A DNA stretch of 7,124 nucleotides from CAZMLC01 sp964567125. GTDB lineage: Bacteria; Verrucomicrobiota; Kiritimatiellia; RFP12; UBA1067. Under the pieces are notes generated by a model, which saw nothing but the letters and a program-made list of their open reading frames with translations, was not told where the DNA came from and made no database searches. How positions within the stretch are numbered: the first letter of the stretch is position 1; the number at the start of each line of letters is the position of its first letter. Positions 1 through 5,865 of the stretch are shown here, in pieces. Both the position numbers and the translations under genes were made by a program. The DNA lies in contig CAZMLC010000107.1 in NCBI GenBank assembly GCA_964567125.1, positions 1 through 7,124 on the forward strand, written 5' to 3'.

Positions 1-615
1 CTGGTGGTCTACCCGAATGTTGAAGCTGCTTTGGGCGGTATTTCCAATATGACCGCTCTGGTCGTAAACAGCAATGTGATCCTCAACGCGGGTTCAACCT
101 TCGCGATTTACGCGGAAACGACGAATGCGACAGCCATCACCTTTGCCAAGCCCTTTACCGGCGCGGGCAACATCAAGAAGAGCGGTGCAGGGCGCTTTGC
201 GCTGCGCAACCAGAACAGCTACACCGGGGCGACTATCATTGGTAATGGTACGCTCAGTGTCGCTGAGGTCGGCGCGGTTCCATCCGGTTCGCCTGTGGTG
301 CTGCAGGGCGGTTCGTTTGTGCTCAATAACGCGGCGACCTCCTTCGGTGCGCTGACTGTGTCTGGTACGGGAACCGTCGATGTGGCGAACACGCCGGTTG
401 TGCATTTCGCCACGAGCGCGGCGATGAACTGGAGCGGCTCGGTGATTTTCGCGAATCGCGCCAGTACCCAGATTTATGTCGGCTCGGATGACACGGGTCT
501 CACGCAGGATCAGCTCTCCAAAATCGCGCTTCAACCCGGCGAGCTCAGGGTCTTCCTGGCTTCTGACGGGCGCCTCGTTTTCGTCAAGAAAGGCACGGTG
601 ACGCTTCTGCGCTAA
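1..615 (+). CDS. Autotransporter-associated beta-strand repeat protein, C-terminal part (5' end outside window)
   Basis: The reading frame is open from base 1, so the true start lies upstream; only the last ~204 residues are present, ending at TAA 613-615. The visible part has one clear passenger-associated repeat (GAGNIKKSGAGRFAL, then NSYTGATIIGNGTLSV), matching the family pattern G-x-L-x-K-x-G-x-G-x-L, YTG-x-T-x-x-x-x-GTL. Gly/Ala/Thr/Val-rich beta strands follow. The C-terminus carries the GLTQDQLSKI block and a final strand pair around ASDGRLVF, a closing module common in secreted repeat proteins of Verrucomicrobiota. Such proteins form right-handed beta-helices at or outside the cell surface. 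There is no autotransporter beta-barrel and no PEP-CTERM tail (no PEP box, hydrophobic helix and Arg cluster); the protein simply ends KKGTVTLLR. The substrate or ligand cannot be told. Confidence is high for the fold family and low for any role. Confidence 0.85.
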   Translation: MVVYPNVEAALGGISNMTALVVNSNVILNAGSTFAIYAETTNATAITFAKPFTGAGNIKKSGAGRFALRNQNSYTGATIIGNGTLSVAEVGAVPSGSPVVLQGGSFVLNNAATSFGALTVSGTGTVDVANTPVVHFATSAAMNWSGSVIFANRASTQIYVGSDDTGLTQDQLSKIALQPGELRVFLASDGRLVFVKKGTVTLLR

Positions 616-677
616 GTTCTGATTTCAAGCGGTCTACGCAAATCCTGAAAAATGTTCGTGATTCCTGAAACTGAGGA

Positions 678-706
678 TTGACTCACCCATCCCGTTTTGT
701 CATAAT
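678..706 (+). promoter_or_regulatory. Sigma70-type promoter for tRNA-Tyr and rpsU
   Basis: The -35 box TTGACT (678-683) and the -10 box CATAAT (701-706) each match the consensus at five of six positions and are separated by exactly 17 bp. Transcription would begin near 712-714, about 11-13 nt before the mature tRNA 5' end at 725. No other convincing promoter is seen before rpsU, so this one probably serves both genes. The octamer TCCTGAAA occurs twice just upstream (643-650 and 663-670). Confidence 0.8.
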
Positions 707-724
707 AGCGCCTCACTTTTACGT

Positions 725-810
725 GGTAGGGTACCGAAGTGGCCAACCGGGGCAGACTGTAAATCTGCTGGCTTACGCCTTCCTTGGTTCGAATCCAAGC
801 CCTACCACCA
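725..810 (+). tRNA. tRNA-Tyr (anticodon GTA)
   Basis: This is a complete 86-nt class II tRNA with an encoded CCA end. The acceptor stem GGTAGGG (725-731) pairs with CCCTACC (800-806); the discriminator is A807 and CCA is 808-810. The D stem CCG (734-736) pairs with CGG (748-750), with GG in the loop. The anticodon stem GCAGA/TCTGC encloses loop CTGTAAA, placing anticodon GTA at 759-761. The long variable arm (769-782) contains a GGC/GCC stem, as expected for bacterial tRNA-Tyr. The T arm is CTTGG, TTCGAAT, CCAAG (783-799). A T8 run follows the CCA immediately, and rpsU begins 35 nt later, so the tRNA is probably released from a tRNA-mRNA precursor. Confidence 0.98.
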
Positions 811-830
811 TTTTTTTTAAAAAGTGACGG

Positions 831-840
831 AAGGGGGTGA
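831..840 (+). promoter_or_regulatory. Shine-Dalgarno site that fixes the rpsU start
   Basis: AAGGGGGTGA differs by one base from AAGGAGGTGA, the full complement of the 16S rRNA 3' end. Its G core (833-837) lies 8 nt before GTG 846, the standard spacing. The alternative GTG at 837 overlaps the site itself and could not use it, so 846 is the better start. Confidence 0.75.
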
Positions 841-845
841 ATAGC

Positions 846-1046
846 GTGATCCAGTTGCGATTGAAAAAAGGCGAGTCCGTAGAGCGCGCATTGAAGCGTC
901 TGAAAAAGATTATGGACAAGGAAGGCCTGTTGAAGCAGCTTCGCAACAATCGGTATTACGAGAAACCCTGCGTAAAGTCACGTCTCAAATCAGCACGTGC
1001 CCGTATTCGTAGTCGCTCTCGTCGTGCAATGCGTGAAATGTTCTAA
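846..1046 (+). CDS. rpsU: 30S ribosomal protein S21
   Basis: This gene encodes a small basic protein of the 30S subunit that sits near the 3' end of 16S rRNA and helps initiation. From GTG 846 it is 66 residues, close to the usual 55-71. The S21 pattern is clear: an opening beta strand (VIQLRLKKGESVE), then ALKRLKKIMDKEGLLKQLRNN, then the RYYEKP box that is the best-conserved point of the family, and a Lys/Arg-rich helical tail ending in MREMF. GTG 846 is preferred over the in-frame GTG at 837 (three residues longer) because the near-perfect Shine-Dalgarno at 831-840 overlaps the latter. It lies 35 nt after tRNA-Tyr under the same promoter and ends in an intrinsic terminator, so the two probably form one transcript. 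dnaG and rpoD, which follow rpsU in many proteobacteria, are not here. Confidence 0.95.
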   Translation: MIQLRLKKGESVERALKRLKKIMDKEGLLKQLRNNRYYEKPCVKSRLKSARARIRSRSRRAMREMF

Positions 1047-1079
1047 GCATTTTTCGTATGATTGTTGATATAGAAAAGG

Positions 1080-1110
1080 GGCTCTCCATGTCATGTGGAG
1101 AGCCTTTTTT
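1080..1110 (+). terminator. Intrinsic terminator after rpsU
   Basis: GGCTCTCCA (1080-1088) pairs perfectly with TGGAGAGCC (1096-1104), with a possible extra T-G pair inside. The GC-rich 9-bp stem closes a short loop around GTCAT and is followed directly by six T (1105-1110). It begins 33 nt after the rpsU stop. The A-rich stretch before the stem (1074-1077) lets the T tract extend the helix slightly. It should separate the tRNA-Tyr/rpsU transcript from the permease gene. Confidence 0.93.
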
Positions 1111-1122
1111 ATTTGATGCGCA

Positions 1123-3099
1123 GTGCGCAAGGTAAAGGGCGGACGTCTCCGTAATACTCCGATGGCGGTTATTCTTACAGTTGAGCGCAGATCATTTAAA
1201 GCGCGGCTCTTTCTGGCGCTAATCTACGCGATTTTGACGTTAGGCGGCATCACCATGGTCTGGCCCTTTTTGGTGATGTTGGCTGCTTCGTTGACCGGAC
1301 CTTATGACTATTATCGGTTCTCGCCGATGGTGCGTGCCGTGTGGGATCGCAATGACCGCTACATGCGCTATGTAGCCAGCTGTTTTCCGCGCTTTCCTGA
1401 GACTGTCTTTCCGGATGCTCCCTCCGCATGGGTGAGCTGGACCGTGGTGTCGCGCGATGAAGCGCGCAGCCGAGCGTTTGCCGCGGATCAGTTGCGCCAT
1501 CTGGCGGATCCCGCTGTTGCGCGGTCCTGGCGGCGCATGGCTGCGGATTATGCGGATTTCAATCTCGATTACGACATCTCCAACAGCGTCTGCGCCTTTG
1601 ATGCGCGCGATGTGGCTACCTTTGTCCGCGCGCAGTTCGAGGCGCGCGTGGCAGCCGCGGAGCCTGCCACCTATGCAGCGATGTCCCGCACGCAGCGGCG
1701 CGATGCGGCGCTGGCGCTGCTGAACCGCGAATGGCTGATTCGCTATGCCTCCTTTTTCGGCATCCGCATGGTGGCGCAGCAGCGCGCGCCCCTGCACCAC
1801 GCTGGCTGGGACTATCCACTTGGCGATCCAAAGATGGAGATGTTCCAGGCGTTCAAACGCGCCTACCGTGAACTGGCGTTTACGCCCGATACCTCTGTTG
1901 CGCCGCTTACGGTTGCGGAGCGTTCCGATCCCAAGCGCTGGCAGGCGTTTAAAAAGGCGGCCGGCGAAGCTTCGCCCATGACGCGCACCCTGCCGTATGA
2001 ATCGCGCCCGCTCTGGCTGGCGTATTTGAAACGACCGGATGTGCAGGAACGGCTCGGGTTCGCCAAAGGCAATGTGCTGACGCCCGCCCAGTATGCCGCG
2101 GTGGCGGGACATCCCTGCGACTGTTTTGAAAACCTTCCCTTCCCCTTGCCGCCGCAGGCCTCCCCGATGCTGCAGGCGGTCTGGACCCGCTTTATCCACG
2201 ATGCCTATCCGCGCCGTCTCCTGCGCGTTGATCCGACACCCGAACTGCAAACCGCCTTCAGAAGGTATGTCCGGACCACGTGTAAAACGCCGGCAGCCTA
2301 TCACACCTTGATGGGTCGGACGATCCAATCGTTTGACGATATTGTGCTGCATCCGTATGAAAACAGCACGCTGTGGCGCAACTTTATTCCGCAGGTCCCG
2401 TTGAGTCGCTTGCAGGTGATGAGCGCGGAACAGGCGTGGCAGCGCTATCTGCTGGAGAAATACCAAACGCTCGATGGGCTCAATCGTGCCTATGGATGGT
2501 CGTTGCGCAAGATTGAGGAGGCCCGGCTTCCCTTGCGCGAAGCCTTGGCTGTCACCTTTGAAAAACGCGGATGGAAGGATTTCCGNNNNNNNNNNNNNNN
2601 NNNNNNNNNNNNNNNNNNNNNNNNNNNNNNNNNNNNNNNNNNNNNNNNNNNNNNNNNNNNNNNNNNNNNNNNNNNNNNNNNNNNNACCTTTGCCGCGCTG
2701 GTGCTTCCGACCGTAGCCAGCGGCATGTCGATCTTTGTTTTAAAGGGATTTTTCGATGGTCTGCCGCGCGAATTGTACGAAGCCGCCATGATCGACGGAG
2801 CCAAGGAATGGCAGGTCTTTCTGAAGATCACGCTGCCGATGACCACGCCGATTCTCGCGGTCAATGCGCTCAATGCCTTTGTGATGGCGTATAATAGCTG
2901 GGAATGGGCGTTACTCGTCTGCCAGAAGCAGTCCAATTGGACATTGGCGGTCTGGATGTATCAGATGAGTCAGCAGCTCGCGGATCAGCCGTGGGCAGTC
3001 ATGGCGGGCTTCGTGATGGTCTCCATCCCGACCGCTGTTGTATTTATTGCGTGTCAAAAGATTATTCTGCGCGGCATTGTGCTGCCGAGCATGAAGTAG
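1123..3099 (+). CDS. Sugar ABC transporter permease (MalG type) with large extracytoplasmic repeat insert; interrupted by N run
   Basis: This is an inner-membrane permease subunit of a carbohydrate ABC importer. Helix 1 is at about residues 29-53, in the usual MalG-type opening. The C-terminus has the EAA loop that docks on the ATPase (E553-A554-A555, D558-G559, then I569-T-L-P572), followed by two hydrophobic helices. Between them are about 430 mostly hydrophilic residues absent from ordinary MalG proteins (about 280-300 aa in total). Units starting W-x-x-[FY] at W298, W354, W418 and W484 share a T-x8-G-x5-[FI]-[DE] core. Residues 488-521 are unknown (100 N), and helices 2-4 must lie there. 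The start is unsure: GTG 1123 comes just after the rpsU terminator, ATG 1162 gives a more typical N-terminus, and neither has a good ribosome site. No partner permease, binding protein or ATPase is visible. Chance frame agreement across the join, or a wrong join, remains possible. Confidence 0.8.
   Translation: MRKVKGGRLRNTPMAVILTVERRSFKARLFLALIYAILTLGGITMVWPFLVMLAASLTGPYDYYRFSPMVRAVWDRNDRYMRYVASCFPRFPETVFPDAPSAWVSWTVVSRDEARSRAFAADQLRHLADPAVARSWRRMAADYADFNLDYDISNSVCAFDARDVATFVRAQFEARVAAAEPATYAAMSRTQRRDAALALLNREWLIRYASFFGIRMVAQQRAPLHHAGWDYPLGDPKMEMFQAFKRAYRELAFTPDTSVAPLTVAERSDPKRWQAFKKAAGEASPMTRTLPYESRPLWLAYLKRPDVQERLGFAKGNVLTPAQYAAVAGHPCDCFENLPFPLPPQASPMLQAVWTRFIHDAYPRRLLRVDPTPELQTAFRRYVRTTCKTPAAYHTLMGRTIQSFDDIVLHPYENSTLWRNFIPQVPLSRLQVMSAEQAWQRYLLEKYQTLDGLNRAYGWSLRKIEEARLPLREALAVTFEKRGWKDFXXXXXXXXXXXXXXXXXXXXXXXXXXXXXXXXXXTFAALVLPTVASGMSIFVLKGFFDGLPRELYEAAMIDGAKEWQVFLKITLPMTTPILAVNALNAFVMAYNSWEWALLVCQKQSNWTLAVWMYQMSQQLADQPWAVMAGFVMVSIPTAVVFIACQKIILRGIVLPSMK
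2586..2685. other. Assembly gap (100 N)
   Basis: There are exactly 100 undetermined bases inside the permease gene, the customary filler for a join of unknown length. The flanking protein suggests the real missing piece is longer: it should hold the rest of a repeat unit beginning at W484 and membrane helices 2-4, well over the 33 residues that 100 bases allow. Confidence 0.99.
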
Positions 3100-3154
3100 G
3101 AACTGAACCGGATACCGTGCGCGGCGGCTGCCAGCGCGTTGAAAGGAGAGGCAA

Positions 3155-4000
3155 ATGATGAAAAAGTGGTTGATCACCATGCGCATCTGGTCGCTGACGG
3201 CAACAGTTGTTCCCATTGCCCTGGGTGGCGTATTGGCGTGGCAGGCTGAGGCGTTCTCATGGCCTCTTTTCTCGTTGATCTTGCTGTGTGGTGCCTTGCT
3301 GCAGATCGCGACGAATCTCTTCAATACGTATGGCGATGTGAAGGCAGGGGTGGATAAGGATAAAATGGCGCTCCTGCTGCTGCCGTTGCCCGTGATTCAC
3401 CGTGCGGCGTGGGTGGTCTTCGCGCTGGCGCTGGCGCTGGCCGCATGGATCGTGATCTGCTCGACCTACGCGCTGCTCTGGTTTGCGCTGGCCGGCGCGC
3501 TGGGCGTGGCGTGTTATACGGGGAAGTTCTTCAAGTATGCGGGGCTGGGCGTGCCGGGTGTTTTTTTCCTGATGGGACCGCTGGAAGTGGGTGCGACCTA
3601 TTTGGCGCTGACGCAGTCGCTGATGCTGACGCCGTTTCTGTTTTCTCTGCCGATCGCCTGTCATGTGGCGGCGATTTTACACGCCAATGACCTGCGCGAT
3701 ATGGCGGGCGACCGTGCCAGCGGCATCCGGACCTTTGCCCTGGTCATCGGCGAGGTTGCGGCCAAGGATCTCTACATGGTGCTGATGCTTGTGCCCTATG
3801 TGCTGACGCTCGTTATCGGGTATTTCTGCTGTTCATCAAGCTGGACTATGGCTGGCGTTTGGCTGACCTTCCCGCTGGCGCTTGGCCTGGTGCGCAACGC
3901 GTATCAGAACATGCACGTTGAAACGCTCGAACCGCGCAGCGCAGGCCTCCATTTTCTCTTTGGAATACTCTTTGTGATGGGATTGGCTTTTGGCCATTAG
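3155..4000 (+). CDS. menA: UbiA-family prenyltransferase, probably 1,4-dihydroxy-2-naphthoate prenyltransferase (MenA-like)
   Basis: This integral membrane protein attaches a polyprenyl chain to an aromatic ring, here most likely the naphthoate precursor of menaquinone. It has 281 residues, typical for MenA, and about eight hydrophobic segments. The two Asp-rich Mg-diphosphate motifs are present: N57-T-Y-G-D61 with D67 and D69, and N178-D179-L-R-D182-x3-D186 followed by SGIRT. The first motif has Thr58 where MenA normally has Asp (NDYGD), and the loop after D69 is short, lacking the usual Arg-containing segment. GGAGAGG ends a few bases before ATG 3155; a second ATG follows directly. The gene lies 55 nt after the permease and 9 nt before a UbiE-type methyltransferase that would act on its product, which supports a quinone role. 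It could instead be the prenyltransferase of the futalosine route (MqnP). The family is certain; the exact substrate is inferred. Confidence 0.85.
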   Translation: MMKKWLITMRIWSLTATVVPIALGGVLAWQAEAFSWPLFSLILLCGALLQIATNLFNTYGDVKAGVDKDKMALLLLPLPVIHRAAWVVFALALALAAWIVICSTYALLWFALAGALGVACYTGKFFKYAGLGVPGVFFLMGPLEVGATYLALTQSLMLTPFLFSLPIACHVAAILHANDLRDMAGDRASGIRTFALVIGEVAAKDLYMVLMLVPYVLTLVIGYFCCSSSWTMAGVWLTFPLALGLVRNAYQNMHVETLEPRSAGLHFLFGILFVMGLAFGH

Positions 4001-4009
4001 AGGTGCAGC

Positions 4010-4771
4010 ATGAATGAATATCGCGAACCGTTAACACGCCTTCAGCAGACACTGCCTGAGCAGGCGCTTCCGACAAGCAAGGCGGAGCAGGTGCGGGCGC
4101 TCTTCAATCAGCTTGCGCCCGTGTATGATAAGGGCAATGTCTGGCTGTCGTTCGGTTTGGCGCAGACGTGGCGTCGGCGTGCCGTGCGTCTCTTGCGTGC
4201 AACGCCGCCGCGTCACGCCCTGGATATTGCCTGCGGAACCGGCGACTTTTCGCTGGCCTTGATTGAGGCCTATCCCACGTGCGCGGTGACGGGCATCGAT
4301 TTTTCACCTGCGATGCTGCAACGCGCCCGCGCAAAAGTCGCGAACGTTCGCTTTTTGGAGGGCGATGCAACTGCGCTGGATTTTACCGATGACAGCTTCG
4401 ATGTTGTGACGGTCGGGTTTGGCCTGCGCAATTTTACGGATATGCCTGCGGCGATGCGCGAAGCCTATCGCGTGCTGCGTCCGGGTGGACGGCTTGTCCT
4501 GCTGGAAGCCGTTGCCCCCGAACACTGGTTCCGCAAACTGCTCTTCAACGGATACCGCCGCCTGTTTGCTCCAATTGTCGGCTGGTTGACGGGGTATGCG
4601 CGTGCGTATGATTATCTCATGCGTTCCATGGATGCCATGCCGCAGCGCAGCACGGTGTGCGATATCTTGGTGTCGAGCGGCTTTGTCGATGTGACGTGTG
4701 AGAATGTAATGATGCGCATGTGCGTCTGCTATTCAGGATTTAAAAAAGCGCAGCAGGAGGTGGCGCCATGA
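4010..4771 (+). CDS. menG: Demethylmenaquinone methyltransferase (UbiE/MenG)
   Basis: This is a SAM-dependent C-methyltransferase for the last step of menaquinone synthesis (demethylmenaquinone to menaquinone); in organisms with ubiquinone the same family also methylates that ring. It has 253 residues, the normal length. The UbiE signatures are in order: YDKGN (39-43) with LSFG and WRRR (54-57); the SAM-binding loop DIACGTGD (72-79); GIDFSPAM; the family-specific FGLRNF (137-142); RVLRPGGRL; and a closing region that includes YDYLMRSM. The ribosome site AGAGGTG overlaps the prenyltransferase stop codon, and ATG 4010 follows by a few bases. Its own TGA overlaps the mtnA ATG (ATGA), so translation of the three genes is probably coupled. 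No ubiquinone-specific gene is visible, so menG is the better name. I see nothing missing in the active site. Confidence 0.95.
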   Translation: MNEYREPLTRLQQTLPEQALPTSKAEQVRALFNQLAPVYDKGNVWLSFGLAQTWRRRAVRLLRATPPRHALDIACGTGDFSLALIEAYPTCAVTGIDFSPAMLQRARAKVANVRFLEGDATALDFTDDSFDVVTVGFGLRNFTDMPAAMREAYRVLRPGGRLVLLEAVAPEHWFRKLLFNGYRRLFAPIVGWLTGYARAYDYLMRSMDAMPQRSTVCDILVSSGFVDVTCENVMMRMCVCYSGFKKAQQEVAP

Positions 4772-5865
4772 TGGTAAACGGGCAACACTATCGGACTCTC
4801 TGGGAGCGTCCCGGCGAGCGGGGCGCAATCATGGTGATTGATCAGCGCGCATTGCCGCACCGGTTCGAGGTCGTGACCGTGCGGACGCTCGATGAGGTCT
4901 GTTGTGCGATTCAGGAGATGTGGATTCGCGGGGCAGGCCTGATTGGTGTCACGGCGGCATACGGCATGGCGATTGCCGCCTACCGCGCGGAGCGGATTCA
5001 CTTTGATGCGGAGATGCAACGCGCCGCTGCACGGCTTATCGCGACGCGTCCGACCGCGGTCAATCTCGCCTGGGCGGTTCAACAGCAGTTGCAGACGCTG
5101 GCGATTATGCCGGAGATCGCGGATAAGATCGAGGCGCTCTGGGTCATGGCTCGCCGCATTGCGGATGACGACGCCGCAGCCTGCCGCGCGATTGGCCAGC
5201 ATGGCCTCGCCTGTATCCGTGCGCTGGCAGCGAACAAGGCGCCGGGCGAGCCGGTCAACATCCTGACGCACTGCAACGCCGGGTGGCTCGCCTTTGTCGA
5301 TTACGGTTCAGCGCTGGCGCCCGTCTATGCCGCGCACGATGCCGGCATCCCGGTCCACGTCTGGGTCGATGAAACGCGTCCGCGCAATCAGGGGGCAAGC
5401 CTGACCGCCTGGGAGCTGGGTCAGCACGGTGTTCCGCACCACGTGATCGTCGATAATGCCGGCGGCCACCTTATGCAGCACGGCAAGGTCGATGGCGTGA
5501 TCGTGGGCGCGGATCGCGTGACGCGGCGCGGCGATGTGGCGAACAAGATCGGCACCTATCTGAAGGCGTTGGCCGCCAAGGACAACAACGTGCCGTTTTA
5601 CGTCGCGTTCCCCTCATCGACATTCGATCGCGCGCTCTGCGACGGCGTGCGTGAAATTCCAGTAGAGGAACGGGGCGGGGAGGAGGTCAGGACCATCAGC
5701 GGAAAGACCGAGCAGGGCACGTTCGCAACCGTTCAACTCTGTCCGGATGCGACGCCAGCCTGCAATTACGGCTTTGATGTGACGCCCGCTCGTCTCATCA
5801 CGGGATTGATCACGGAATACGGTCTCTGCACGCCTGCGGAGGCGGAGTCGCTTATCCCAGTTTAA
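4768..5865 (+). CDS. mtnA: S-methyl-5-thioribose-1-phosphate isomerase
   Basis: This cytoplasmic enzyme of methionine salvage converts 5-methylthioribose-1-phosphate to 5-methylthioribulose-1-phosphate; some relatives also take 5-deoxyribose-1-phosphate. It has 365 residues, close to the family norm. Characteristic blocks run in order: R54-G-A and AAYG, TRPTAVNLAWA (R94), THCNAG with the catalytic Cys169, ETRPRNQGASLTAWEL, GADRV with the catalytic Asp249, then ANKIGTYLKALA, VPFYVAFPSSTFD and IPVEER. An oddity is RGAGLIG (54-60) where most members read RGAPAIG; the Arg is kept. GGAGG (4756-4760) lies 7 nt before ATG 4768, which overlaps the menG stop by 4 nt. No other salvage gene (mtnB, mtnC, mtnD, mtnK, mtnP) is in the window. 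A related isomerase specificity is possible, but the two catalytic residues and whole-length motifs favour MtnA. Its end overlaps convergent thpR by 14 bp. Confidence 0.94.
   Translation: MMVNGQHYRTLWERPGERGAIMVIDQRALPHRFEVVTVRTLDEVCCAIQEMWIRGAGLIGVTAAYGMAIAAYRAERIHFDAEMQRAAARLIATRPTAVNLAWAVQQQLQTLAIMPEIADKIEALWVMARRIADDDAAACRAIGQHGLACIRALAANKAPGEPVNILTHCNAGWLAFVDYGSALAPVYAAHDAGIPVHVWVDETRPRNQGASLTAWELGQHGVPHHVIVDNAGGHLMQHGKVDGVIVGADRVTRRGDVANKIGTYLKALAAKDNNVPFYVAFPSSTFDRALCDGVREIPVEERGGEEVRTISGKTEQGTFATVQLCPDATPACNYGFDVTPARLITGLITEYGLCTPAEAESLIPV

Noticed and set aside
811..818. T8 run directly after the tRNA CCA as an intrinsic terminator
   Set aside because: No dedicated GC stem precedes it; the only possible hairpins are the tRNA arms, which must fold as tRNA. 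rpsU has no other visible promoter, so read-through is required.
837..845. GTG 837 as the rpsU start
   Set aside because: It lies inside the Shine-Dalgarno sequence. GTG 846 has ideal spacing and gives the usual S21 N-terminus.
1057..1062. TATGAT as a -10 box for the permease gene
   Set aside because: No acceptable -35 box lies 16-18 bp upstream, and a transcript from here would run straight into the terminator at 1080-1110.
1240..2466. Long minus-strand open frame (about 408 codons) opposite the permease
   Set aside because: It is Arg/His/Gly-rich with no recognisable motif, and it is the mirror of a GC-rich coding frame. The + strand frame has clear permease motifs at both ends.
3423..3441. 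CTGGCG tandem repeat in the prenyltransferase gene
   Set aside because: It encodes a run of alternating Ala-Leu in a membrane helix and is most simply explained by helix composition and codon preference.
4729..5271. Minus-strand open frame of about 180 codons opposite mtnA
   Set aside because: It is antisense to a full-length MtnA, with composition typical of a shadow frame and no motif.
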